Source of the DNA: Rhodococcus sp. KBS0724
Lineage (GTDB): Bacteria; Actinomycetota; Actinomycetes; Mycobacteriales; Mycobacteriaceae
Direction: 5' to 3'
NCBI RefSeq assembly: GCF_005938745.2
Contig: NZ_VCBX02000001.1
Span: 124,001 to 188,000 of the forward strand
DNA length: 64,000 nucleotides
Part shown: positions 51,583 through 59,671 of the stretch, piece by piece
How positions within the stretch are numbered: position 1 is the first letter of the stretch
How the letters are laid out: each line of letters begins with the position of its first letter
Translations under genes and position numbers: made by a program
The notes under the pieces: generated by a model
What the model saw: the letters and a program-made list of their open reading frames with translations, nothing else
The model's database searches: none
What the model was told of the DNA's origin: nothing

Positions 51583-52254
51583 AGGCGGCTTCGGGTGGGT
51601 GCGCTTCCAGATCATCCGGGCCAGCGCACCCGCCACGGACACTGAGAGGACGATTCCGCCGCCGATGATGCCGGCAGACGACTCGGGGAAGATACCTTCG
51701 AGCAGCAGCCAGACGCCGAAGACGAAGAACAGCACTGCCGCACCGATCTTGATGAATCCCTCCGGAAGGTGCTTGCCCAGCACCGAGCCCACGATGATGG
51801 CCAACGCGTCGGCCGCCACCATGCCGACGGTGGATCCGATCCAGATGCCGACCCAGTCGTTGTCGGCCGCGAGAGTGATGGTGGCGAGCATCGTCTTGTC
51901 GCCGAGTTCTGCCAGGAAGAACGCCGACGCGACGGCGATGAAGGCGGACCGGGTGACGCGTCCGGCCTTGTTCTGCTCGTCCTCGGTGAGATCGTCACCG
52001 CGTAGGGTCCAGAGGCCGAAGATCAGGAACGCGATACCGCCGACGATGGAAATTGCCGCGGTGGGAAGCGCGACGCCGAGGTAGTGGCCGACAGCGACCG
52101 AAACCAGGTGAACAAGGGTGGTGGCGACGGTGATACCGCCGAGAACAACCCACCAGCGATAGCGCAAGGCAAATGTCATTGCCATCAGTTGCGACTTGTC
52201 GCCGAGTTCGGCGACGAAGATGACGCCGAAACTCAAAAGTATTGCGGCAAGCAA
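51511..52254 (-). CDS. TMEM165/GDT1-family manganese transporter
   Basis: 247 residues from TTG 52254, with the ribosome site GGAGGAG eight bases upstream. Six membrane helices arranged as two repeats, each with the metal-binding motif ELGDK (residues 16-20 and 116-120). UPF0016/GDT1 proteins transport Mn2+ (and Ca2+); bacterial members export Mn2+. A yybP-ykoY riboswitch sits in its 5-prime leader (see 52335-52464). The C-terminus is a charged cytoplasmic tail that overlaps the converging siderophore-binding gene by 72 bp. Confidence 0.93.
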   Translation of the reverse strand: MLAAILLSFGVIFVAELGDKSQLMAMTFALRYRWWVVLGGITVATTLVHLVSVAVGHYLGVALPTAAISIVGGIAFLIFGLWTLRGDDLTEDEQNKAGRVTRSAFIAVASAFFLAELGDKTMLATITLAADNDWVGIWIGSTVGMVAADALAIIVGSVLGKHLPEGFIKIGAAVLFFVFGVWLLLEGIFPESSAGIIGGGIVLSVSVAGALARMIWKRTHPKPPSELGSDLSNDRLELLEEGKSPTE

Positions 52255-52262
52255 GGTTTACT

Positions 52263-52303
52263 CCTCCGGTCGGTGTAGGTCGGAGGAAAAATGCGAGCCT
52301 CCG
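52263..52303 (-). promoter_or_regulatory. Riboswitch expression platform with mutually exclusive CGGAGG/CCTCCG pairs
   Basis: In transcript order: CGGAGG (52303-52298), CCTCCG (52286-52281) and CGGAGG (52268-52263); the last is the ribosome site of the GDT1 gene. The middle segment can pair with either neighbour, giving an antisequester/sequester switch at the translation level. Confidence 0.65.
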
Positions 52304-52334
52304 GCCTGGGCAGACGCAACGGGTGCGCTTGTCC

Positions 52335-52464
52335 GGCCGAAGGTCTCGCCCACCGAGGCCGCAGGACCTTCGGTTCGCCAGGCCGGGTGCTTCGCGATTC
52401 GCACCCGGCGGAACGCGTCGAACCAGTATGTCGACACAGGCGATTGGGGGCTACTCCCCTTCGT
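52335..52464 (-). ncRNA. yybP-ykoY manganese riboswitch
   Basis: On the minus strand the leader begins CGAAGGGGAGTAGCCCCC, then GTCGACATACTGG, a long central GC stem, CTGGCGAACC and finally GGGCGAGACCTTCGG. The conserved AAGGGGAGTAGC opening and GCGAGACCTT closing are diagnostic of the yybP-ykoY class, which binds Mn2+ and turns on Mn2+ exporters. The 3-prime end lies about 80 nt before the TTG start of the TMEM165/GDT1 gene, a known partner of this class. Confidence 0.92.
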
Positions 52465-52472
52465 TGTTACCG

Positions 52473-52501
52473 AGGGTAGCCTGTGTTGCGCGAATTGGCA
52501 A
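52473..52501 (-). promoter_or_regulatory. Promoter of the manganese riboswitch-GDT1 unit
   Basis: -35 TTGCCA (52501-52496), 17-nt spacer, -10 TACCCT (52478-52473). Predicted transcription start near 52466, just ahead of the riboswitch 5-prime conserved block, which supports the pairing. Confidence 0.6.
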
Positions 52502-52548
52502 AGCGCACAGCAAGTTTGGGAGACCGAACTTATCGCTTACCGTTACCG

Positions 52549-53076
52549 TCAGCAGGCGAGGAGCATTGCCAAAACTGCGGTGTCGGGATCGCTGATCGGA
52601 TCGATGCCCACTCGGCTGATCATCGAGACAACCGTCCCGTCCGCCTCGGCTTCCACCCACGCGGCCCGGTGGTCCAAGCCGAGGTACGGCAGGCCAGGAA
52701 GGAGGACGCACCCAGAGGCGCTGCCCTCACATTCCGGCAGGCTGGGCGTCGTTTCGGAGGGCGGGTGCAGCATGATCAGCGCCGGCGGTTGATGCTCGGA
52801 AAAACGCCCGGGTGGCAGAGCAAAATCTCCGAGAACCGGTCCTTCGGCCATCACCAACCCCACAGTGCCCGGTTGTGGATCATCCGGGACATCCTCGTGC
52901 ACGCCGAATACCGTCGTGGTGGGCAACAAGCCGGGGAGTGACGCGACCCGCACAGCCAAGGCGAGCAGTTGCGCCCATTCTTTGGTGGTATCGGGCCAAC
53001 GCCCCGAAATGACAAATCCCTGCAACGCTCCGGCTCGCTGGAACGGTGAGATGCCTATCGCTTCATTTCTATTCAT
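52549..53076 (-). CDS. Hypothetical protein
   Basis: 175 residues from ATG 53076 (MNRNEAIGISPFQR), with GGGGAGGAACAGAG just upstream; the frame reaches 53118. Soluble, without signal peptide or membrane segment, Pro/Gly-rich with two Cys near residues 130-137 and one at the end. No family recognised. It is divergent from the DUF1254 gene and about 47 bp upstream of the riboswitch promoter. Confidence 0.7.
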   Translation of the reverse strand: MNRNEAIGISPFQRAGALQGFVISGRWPDTTKEWAQLLALAVRVASLPGLLPTTTVFGVHEDVPDDPQPGTVGLVMAEGPVLGDFALPPGRFSEHQPPALIMLHPPSETTPSLPECEGSASGCVLLPGLPYLGLDHRAAWVEAEADGTVVSMISRVGIDPISDPDTAVLAMLLAC

Positions 53077-53220
53077 CTCTGTTCCTCCCCGAGGTGATGA
53101 CACGTAAGTCCGGCACACATCGTTGGGTAGCTAAAATATGCGCCTAACCACCGCTGGCACACAAGAGTGGGTGAGTGCCAGTGTGGTTTGCGCAGGTGAG
53201 GGCGGTGGTATTCACCAGGC

Positions 53221-54552
53221 ATGACTGCCTCGAAGCGCTCGTCGTTGGATGATCTGGCAACGCAGGCCTGGATATTCGGATATCCACTGTTGATAGCGGC
53301 GGTTTCACGGGACGTGATGACGGCAACGGAGACTCCCCGAGGCATGAAAGCCCCGCTCAACCAGTTTGCGTATGCGCGGGAAACCCCGGACGCGTCGTTC
53401 ACGGATGTGGTCTCACCCAACGCGGACACTCTGTACTCGTCGGCGTGGTTGGACCTACGGACCGAACCGCAGGTCTTGACCTTGCCGGACTTCGGGACGA
53501 GGTACTGGCTGGTCCCGATCCTCGACGCGTGGAGCGATGTCTTCACCGTGCCCGGTTCACGAACAGTCGGTCGCACCGGCGGACCGTACGTCGTGGCAGG
53601 TCCGAAATGGAATGGCGAAGTGCCGAGAGGTATGACGCTTCTCCGCTCGCCGACTGCGATGAATTGGATAGTGGCGCGCTACGCCACATCGGGTGGCACC
53701 GACCTCGCCGCAGTGCACACGTTGCAGGACGGAACCCGGCTGACACCCCTGTCGCAGTGGACGGACAACAAGGAGGGGTACACGGCGCCACTAGGCGCCG
53801 TCGATCCCACTGTCGACTCCTTCACGCCCCCGGTCGACCAGGTTGCCGCGATGGATGGACAAGCGTTCTTCACCGCACTCGACGCGTTGCTCGACGACAA
53901 TCCACCGCGTCCCGAGGATTCCGAGATCATGAATCAACTCGGCGACATCGGCATCGGGTCGGGACTCGCGTGGGCGTCGCGGCCACCCGAAGTTCGTGAC
54001 GCTTTGGACCGCGCCGCTCGCAGCGGCATGGACGTGCTGCGCAAGATTGCGGTCGATGCCGAAAGCTCCCCGAAAAACGGCTGGACCATGCACCGCGGGT
54101 TGGGGCATTACGGAACACATTATGCGCAGCGGGCTTTGATCGTGTGGCTGGGATTCGGCGCCAACCTCGACGCGGACGCCGTGTATCCGCATGCCACCAC
54201 CGACATCGACGGCAATGCGCTGACCGGGGAGAAGAACTACGTCCTGCACTTCGATGAGGACGAGTTGCCGCCGGTCGAAGGTTTCTGGTCTCTGACGATG
54301 ATGAACGAGCGACAGTTCTTCGTGGACAATCCGATTGATCGCTACGCCATCGGTGACCGAAGTGACTTCGAGTACGAGGACGACGGTTCCCTGAATATCT
54401 ACATTCAACATGAGTCTCCGGGCGGCGAGAAGGAAAAGAACTGGTTACCCAGCCCGGCAGACGGATTCAACGTATTCTTGCGACTGTATTGGCCCAAGGC
54501 TTCGGTGCTCTCGGGATCGTGGACGGCACCGGGTATTCGTCCGACGAACTGA
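53221..54552 (+). CDS. DUF1254/DUF1214 domain protein
   Basis: 443 residues. The N-terminal DUF1254 (about 10-140: ATQAWIFGYPLLIAAVSRDVM, NADTLYSSAWLDLRTEPQVLTLPD, YWLVPILDAWSDVFTVPGSRT) and C-terminal DUF1214 (about 320-435: GEKNYVLHFDEDELPPVEGFWSLTMMNERQFFVDNPIDRYAIGDRS) are arranged as in the whole family. No signal peptide at this start. The function is unknown. It lies 18 bp upstream of an HdeD gene, suggesting a common transcript with the membrane-protein genes that follow. Confidence 0.9.
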   Translation: MTASKRSSLDDLATQAWIFGYPLLIAAVSRDVMTATETPRGMKAPLNQFAYARETPDASFTDVVSPNADTLYSSAWLDLRTEPQVLTLPDFGTRYWLVPILDAWSDVFTVPGSRTVGRTGGPYVVAGPKWNGEVPRGMTLLRSPTAMNWIVARYATSGGTDLAAVHTLQDGTRLTPLSQWTDNKEGYTAPLGAVDPTVDSFTPPVDQVAAMDGQAFFTALDALLDDNPPRPEDSEIMNQLGDIGIGSGLAWASRPPEVRDALDRAARSGMDVLRKIAVDAESSPKNGWTMHRGLGHYGTHYAQRALIVWLGFGANLDADAVYPHATTDIDGNALTGEKNYVLHFDEDELPPVEGFWSLTMMNERQFFVDNPIDRYAIGDRSDFEYEDDGSLNIYIQHESPGGEKEKNWLPSPADGFNVFLRLYWPKASVLSGSWTAPGIRPTN

Positions 54553-54570
54553 AATGCTCGGAGGCTACTG

Positions 54571-55143
54571 ATGGTCGCAACGAACCCGTTCGTGTTGTAC
54601 GGCAAAGAGATCTGGTGGATGATCCTGGTCCGCGGAATCTTCGGCGTGATTTTCGGCATCATCGCCCTGGTGTGGCCGGGAATTACCGTGGTGGCCTTGG
54701 TCTTCCTGTTCGGTATCTACTCCATCGTGGACGGCGTGGTCACCTTGGTGCGGGCAATCCGCGACCGCGCCCATCTCAGTTCGTGGGGATGGTTCGTCTT
54801 CACCGGCGTAGTGTCTGTGGCCGCCGGTGTTGTTGCACTGGTGTGGCCCGGAATCACAGCAGTTGTCCTGCTGTACATCATCGCGTTCTACGCGATCCTG
54901 TTCGGAATCCTCGGCGTTGTTGGATCTTTCAAGCTCAAGGGATTGCCGGGCTCCGGGTGGGGATGGCTACTCGCGGCGTCGGTGCTGGCCGTGATCTTCG
55001 GAGTAATACTGCTCATCTTCCCTGGTGAAGGCATCATCGGCTTGACCTGGTTGCTCGGTTGGTACGCAATATTCTTCGGCGTCTTGATGATCGTCGGTGC
55101 GTTCCAGATCAGGAGTCGGGCAAAGGAAGCTGGTGTTCTCTAA
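54571..55143 (+). CDS. HdeD-family (DUF308) membrane protein
   Basis: 190 residues with six membrane helices in three repeats, each carrying the family turn ALVWPGIT (residues about 25-35 and 88-98) and the third variant LLIFPGEGI. HdeD proteins are linked to acid resistance in enterobacteria; here the role is unknown. The AI-2E gene begins inside its last codons. Confidence 0.92.
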   Translation: MVATNPFVLYGKEIWWMILVRGIFGVIFGIIALVWPGITVVALVFLFGIYSIVDGVVTLVRAIRDRAHLSSWGWFVFTGVVSVAAGVVALVWPGITAVVLLYIIAFYAILFGILGVVGSFKLKGLPGSGWGWLLAASVLAVIFGVILLIFPGEGIIGLTWLLGWYAIFFGVLMIVGAFQIRSRAKEAGVL

Positions 55144-56323
55144 GCGGGCACCCGCTCCCGTTCCCGTCCTCGCTCCGACACCAACCGTTACCGGCAGCGA
55201 ACATTGGTCGATTCCGCGCGGGCTGATCGTGCTGCTCGGCGCTGCCGCGACCGTGGTTGCGGTGGCCGGGATGAAGGGGTTCAGCGGGATCCTCGGCCCC
55301 GTCTTTCTTGCGCTGATGCTCACCATTGCCGTTCAACCGATTCAGGATTGGGCGCAGAAGCACGGATGGCCGAAGTGGCTCGGCATGCTCGGCGCTCTGG
55401 TCACGGTGTATCTGATCCTGATCGGGCTGGCTGCGTCGTTGGTTGTGTCGACGGCTCAGCTGGCCACCATCCTGCCGGAATACTCCGACAAGATGGGCGA
55501 GCTCCTGGATCAGGGTCGAAGCAGCCTGGCAGACTTCGGAGTTGATACCGAGCAGATCCAAAACACGGTGAGCAGCGTTGATCTCACAAAACTACTGGGT
55601 GTCGTCGAAACAGCGCTCGAAGGACTACTCGGGGTGCTTTCCGACCTCGTGTTCATTCTCGCGTTGCTGCTGTTCATGGCTTTCGACGGCATGAGCATCC
55701 GGTCGAGGTTGCATATCCTGGCCGAAGAGCGCCCCGAAATCTCGTACGCTCTCTCCACTTTTGCGAAGGGGACTCGCAAGTATCTGGTGGTGTCCACGGT
55801 TTTCGGACTCATCGTCGCAGTGCTCGACGGCGGCGCCCTGTGGTTGATGGGGATTCAACTGCCGGTGCTGTGGGCGTTGTTGTCGTTCATCACCAATTAC
55901 ATCCCGAACATCGGATTTGTGATCGGAGTGATTCCGCCGGCGCTTCTGGGACTGCTTCAGGGCGGGCCCTGGCTGGCGGTGTGGGTAATTGTCGTCTACT
56001 CCGTCATCAACTTCGTTATCCAATCCATCATTCAACCCAAGTTTGTCGGTGACGCAGTTGGCCTGTCGGTCACGATGACCTTCCTCTCGCTCATCTTCTG
56101 GTCCTGGGTGCTGGGAGCACTCGGCGCATTGCTCGCCATACCGCTCTCACTCTTGGTGAAAGCCGTCCTGCTCGACATCGATCCGGCAACCCGGTGGGCA
56201 GACATCCTGATCAGTGGTCCCAAAGAGGTCAAAGCGATAGCTGATCCGGTGGCCGAACCGGAGTTGGACGAGAAACCGCCGGAAGAAAAGCCCAGTGTGA
56301 ATAGCGAGCAAACTCCAGATTGA
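55133..56323 (+). CDS. AI-2E family transporter
   Basis: 396 residues from GTG 55133, with AAGGAAG just before it; overlaps the HdeD stop by 11 bp. About eight membrane helices. Family blocks: GPVFLALMLTIAVQPIQDW, LSFITNYIPNIGFVIGVIPPALLGLLQGGPWLAVWVIVVYSVINFVIQSIIQPKFVGDAVGLSVTMTFLSLIFWSWVLGALGALLAIPLSL. The name comes from TqsA/YdgG; members also export other solutes or ions. The C-terminal tail is acidic and Pro-rich. Confidence 0.92.
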   Translation: MFSKRAPAPVPVLAPTPTVTGSEHWSIPRGLIVLLGAAATVVAVAGMKGFSGILGPVFLALMLTIAVQPIQDWAQKHGWPKWLGMLGALVTVYLILIGLAASLVVSTAQLATILPEYSDKMGELLDQGRSSLADFGVDTEQIQNTVSSVDLTKLLGVVETALEGLLGVLSDLVFILALLLFMAFDGMSIRSRLHILAEERPEISYALSTFAKGTRKYLVVSTVFGLIVAVLDGGALWLMGIQLPVLWALLSFITNYIPNIGFVIGVIPPALLGLLQGGPWLAVWVIVVYSVINFVIQSIIQPKFVGDAVGLSVTMTFLSLIFWSWVLGALGALLAIPLSLLVKAVLLDIDPATRWADILISGPKEVKAIADPVAEPELDEKPPEEKPSVNSEQTPD

Positions 56324-56428
56324 CGCAGTCTGGCTTTCAGATTGACAGGAGACTGCCAGCTTTACTCCAGAATTACCAAAGCTTGATGGAGTGAACTGTC
56401 TTCCAGTCGACGAAGAAAGGCCACGTCA

Positions 56429-57259
56429 TTGGGAACGCCTGAACGATCTCTGCACACTGCCAGTTCGCTCCATGCGTTCAACCGGTATGAAATCAAGTAT
56501 CTAGCTCACGAACGTGACGTTCCGGCATTGCGCGAGGAACTGAACGCGCACATGGACTCCGATGTGAATTCGCCGATCGGTGGATACCCGGTAACCAGCC
56601 TGTACTACGACACACAGAGCCTGCGCTTCTACTGGGAAAAGATCGAGGGTCTGAAGTTTCGCCGCAAACTCAGAATCCGCCTGTACGGGCGCCCGTCCGA
56701 TGCTGTTGACGAGACACCCGTGTACGTCGAGATCAAACAACGGGTCAATCGTGTGACGCAGAAGCGGCGCATCCAGGTTCCGTACGGCGTTGCGAGGCAA
56801 CTGTGTGACACACGCAGCGACATCGACGTCGACACATCGGCGCAGCCATTTGTCAACGAAGTGTCCACACTGGTCGGCAATCTCGACCTTCGGCCGTCGG
56901 TCACCACCGGCTATCTGCGCGAGGCGTTTGTCGGTGTCGACGCCGATCTCGGCTTGCGGGTGACTATCGACCACAAGATCCACGGCCGAGACCGCGACTT
57001 CCACTTCGCGTCCGAGTCCGAGAACCGGTTCATCATCCCGCCGCACCTGTGCATCGTGGAGATCAAAGCCAATGAACGTGTGCCCTATTGGGTTACGGAC
57101 ATGGCGGCGCGTCGGGACATGTCCGTCGTGCGAATCTCCAAGTACTGCCAGAGCATCGAGGCCTTCGGAATGGCACCACGTTCCCGCCTGCACGCCCGTG
57201 AAGAAATGCTCACGCCCTCGAACGCTTTCGAGAGCTCCCTCGTGAAAACAGGACAGTAA
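56429..57259 (+). CDS. VTC-domain protein (polyphosphate polymerase-like)
   Basis: 276 residues from TTG 56429, ribosome site AAAGG. The VTC tunnel fold is recognised by paired basic/acidic strands: FNRYEIKYLAHERDVPAL, YYDTQSLRFYWEKIEGLKFRRKLRIRLYG, PVYVEIKQRVNRVTQKRRIQV and LCIVEIKANERVPYWVTDMAARRDM, plus the end segment VRISKYCQSIEAF. In yeast Vtc4 this fold polymerises ATP to polyphosphate. It stops exactly where the DUF4956 ATG begins, and CotH follows. This trio recurs in bacteria. Whether it makes polyphosphate is unknown. Confidence 0.88.
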   Translation: MGTPERSLHTASSLHAFNRYEIKYLAHERDVPALREELNAHMDSDVNSPIGGYPVTSLYYDTQSLRFYWEKIEGLKFRRKLRIRLYGRPSDAVDETPVYVEIKQRVNRVTQKRRIQVPYGVARQLCDTRSDIDVDTSAQPFVNEVSTLVGNLDLRPSVTTGYLREAFVGVDADLGLRVTIDHKIHGRDRDFHFASESENRFIIPPHLCIVEIKANERVPYWVTDMAARRDMSVVRISKYCQSIEAFGMAPRSRLHAREEMLTPSNAFESSLVKTGQ

Positions 57260-57937
57260 ATGAATTTCGATCTACAAGATCTCAGCGGCACTTTTTCGAC
57301 CTTCGACATCATTGTCTCGCTTGCACTTTCGTTCGTGCTGTCCGCGATCATCGGCTACGTGTACCGATTGACGCACAAGAACGTTTCGTACAGTCAGTCG
57401 TACGTGCAGACCCTCGTGATGGTGGGCATGATCATCAGCCTCATCATGCTGGTTGTCGGCTCCAACGTCGCACGCGCATTTGCGCTCGTCGGCGCACTCT
57501 CCGTCGTACGATTCCGCAACGCCATCAAGGAAACGCGCGACGTAGGCTTCATCTTCCTCGTCATGGCAATCGGAATGACAACGGGTACAAGATTTTACCT
57601 CCTGGCAATTGCTGCGACAGTCGCGATCTGCCTCGTCTTGGTACTGATGAGCAAATTCAACATGTTCAAGCTCGACGTGCAGCGTCAGGTTGTGAAGGTG
57701 CAAGTTCCCCCGGAGCCCGGCTACACCGCGCTGGTCGAAGACATCCTGATCGATTTCACCAAGGAATTCGAACTCGTTTCCACCGAATCGGTACGTTCAG
57801 GCGCTCTGACCGAGCTGTACTACACCGCGCAGCTGAAGCCGGGTAAGAAACCCGCAGAACTGATCTCGGCACTCAGTGGTGTCAACTCCGGCCAGCGAGT
57901 CACAGTCCTGACCGGTTACGACCAGACTGATATCTGA
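57260..57937 (+). CDS. DUF4956 membrane protein
   Basis: 225 residues starting directly after the VTC stop. Three to four N-terminal membrane helices (about 12-34, 46-66, 100-130) around the conserved GALSVVRFRNAIKETRDVGFIFLVMAIGMTTGTRFY motif, then a cytoplasmic C-terminal domain of about 90 residues. The family is almost always found beside VTC-domain and CotH genes. Probably a membrane partner for the VTC enzyme, comparable in role to the membrane part of yeast VTC (inference). Its stop overlaps the CotH start by one base (TGATG). Confidence 0.88.
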   Translation: MNFDLQDLSGTFSTFDIIVSLALSFVLSAIIGYVYRLTHKNVSYSQSYVQTLVMVGMIISLIMLVVGSNVARAFALVGALSVVRFRNAIKETRDVGFIFLVMAIGMTTGTRFYLLAIAATVAICLVLVLMSKFNMFKLDVQRQVVKVQVPPEPGYTALVEDILIDFTKEFELVSTESVRSGALTELYYTAQLKPGKKPAELISALSGVNSGQRVTVLTGYDQTDI

Positions 57938-59625
57938 TGGGCGAGAATGTGGCGCCCACCCCGACGGCTACGCCGCCGCGCAAACGGCTGGTGCACCGAC
58001 TGCCGACGCCCCTGCGTCAGCATTGGAAATTGGCTGCTACGTTCATCGCGTTTGTGGCTGTGCTTGCCATAGTCTTCGGCGACAGCAGGGTTCGTCCGTA
58101 CATCACCGGTGACGCCACCGTCATCGCGTCGCAGGTCACCGAAAATGTCACAGGCACTGTGGATTTCTTCGACACGTCGGTCGAGCACACCTTCGAGGTC
58201 GAATTCACGCAGGCCGACTACGACAAGATGATCGAAGCCTATGAAACCGATGGTGACAAGGAGTGGATCACCGCAGACCTGACTATCGACGGCACACTTG
58301 TCGCCGACGTCGGAGTGCGACTCAAAGGCAATTCCACGCTGAGGGGCTTGCAGAACAACACATCCGGCGAGGGCGGTATGCAACCGCCGGAAGGGATGGA
58401 ACTACCGGATGGCGTGGAACTACCGGATGGCATGGAACTGCCGGACGCCGCAGCTACGACAGAAGGTGGCGCGCCGGGCGGTATGGGTGGACGAGGTGGC
58501 ATGGTGACACTCTCGGCCGACGATCCTGCTTCGTTGCCGTTGCTGATCAGCTTTGACAAGTACGTCTCCGGCCGTGCTTACCAGGGTATGACGCAACTGT
58601 CGGTCCGGCCAGGAAGTCCGGTGCTGAACGAGGCGATGGCGTTGTCCCTGACAGCTGAAAGTGGTCAGCCCACACAGCGATACAGCTACGCGGTCTATTC
58701 GGTCAACGGGTCCGAAACCCAGACGCGGTTGATACTCGAGCATCCGGACGACGGCTACGCGAACTCCCTGTTCGACAGTGACGGAGTGCTGTACAAGGCC
58801 GACGCCAACTCGAGTTTCACCTACCAAGGTGACGACCAGACGACCTATGTCGACCAGTTCAAGCAGATCAACGGTGAAGGGTCACAAGACCTCCAGCCGA
58901 TCATCAGCTTCCTGAAGTGGCTCGATTCCGCGTCGGACGAGCAGTTCGATGCCGAACTGGCCGATTGGGTGGATGTCGATTCCTTTGCCAGATACGTTGC
59001 GACGCAGAATCTTCTGGTGAACAGTGACGACATGGCAGGGCCGGGCAAGAACTACTACCTGTGGTACGACCTCGACTCGAAGAAGATCTCCGTGGTGTCC
59101 TGGGATCTGAACCTTGCGCTGAGTGGTAATTCCGAAGCGGGACCACACGATTCGATCAGCATGGGCGGCGGCGGTGGTTTCGGCGCAGCGCAGCAGGGCG
59201 CCACGACAGAAGGTGCTGAACCGCAGGGCGCCGCACCGCAGGGCGGCGGGGCACGAGGTGGGCGCATGAGGCCGCAAGCGGCTGCACCCACCGACGGCAC
59301 TGCACCCACCGACGGCACAGCAGCAGCCGGCGGCGCTGGGGGCATGGGTGGCGGAATGGGTGGCGGAATGGGAGGCAACCAACTCAAGGAACGGTTCCTC
59401 GCGTCGACGGCATTCACCGAGACCTATGACTCCGCGTACCGCGAACTGTACGAGCAGCTCTTCTCGAGTGGGCGCGCGCTGGAAGTTCTGGACGACGTCG
59501 CGGCATCGATTCCGCTCAGTGACGGGTTGACCGAACAGGCTCTTGCCACCGAGGTGGAGACCATGAGGGCGCGGTTGCAGGCCAGGACGGATGCACTGGC
59601 AGACGATCCGGTGATGGCCGGCTGA
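57937..59625 (+). CDS. CotH-family protein kinase, membrane-anchored
   Basis: 562 residues. One N-terminal anchor (about 31-48) with the kinase outside. Kinase elements: VGVRLKGNST (126-134), PLLISFDKYVSGRAYQGMTQLSV, RYVATQNLLVNSDDMAGPGKNYYLWYDLDSKKISVVSWDLNLAL, as in CotH spore-coat and fungal/bacterial secreted kinases. Two low-complexity inserts are odd: a Met/Glu/Leu/Pro/Asp repeat and GGMGGRGG segment (144-189), and a Gly/Gln/Ala/Met tract (about 410-480). These may be substrates or flexible linkers. Third gene of the VTC-DUF4956-CotH set. Confidence 0.9.
   Translation: MGENVAPTPTATPPRKRLVHRLPTPLRQHWKLAATFIAFVAVLAIVFGDSRVRPYITGDATVIASQVTENVTGTVDFFDTSVEHTFEVEFTQADYDKMIEAYETDGDKEWITADLTIDGTLVADVGVRLKGNSTLRGLQNNTSGEGGMQPPEGMELPDGVELPDGMELPDAAATTEGGAPGGMGGRGGMVTLSADDPASLPLLISFDKYVSGRAYQGMTQLSVRPGSPVLNEAMALSLTAESGQPTQRYSYAVYSVNGSETQTRLILEHPDDGYANSLFDSDGVLYKADANSSFTYQGDDQTTYVDQFKQINGEGSQDLQPIISFLKWLDSASDEQFDAELADWVDVDSFARYVATQNLLVNSDDMAGPGKNYYLWYDLDSKKISVVSWDLNLALSGNSEAGPHDSISMGGGGGFGAAQQGATTEGAEPQGAAPQGGGARGGRMRPQAAAPTDGTAPTDGTAAAGGAGGMGGGMGGGMGGNQLKERFLASTAFTETYDSAYRELYEQLFSSGRALEVLDDVAASIPLSDGLTEQALATEVETMRARLQARTDALADDPVMAG
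58396..58449 (+). repeat. Three 18-bp repeats in the CotH gene
   Basis: Three consecutive 18-nt units (58396-58413, 58414-58431, 58432-58449) coding MELPDG/VELPDG/MELPDA; the first two differ at one base. Such a tract can change length by slippage in frame. Confidence 0.8.
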
Positions 59626-59671
59626 GGCCACTCTCAGTATTTCTACAAGATCGCCCTCTATCGTCTCGGCC

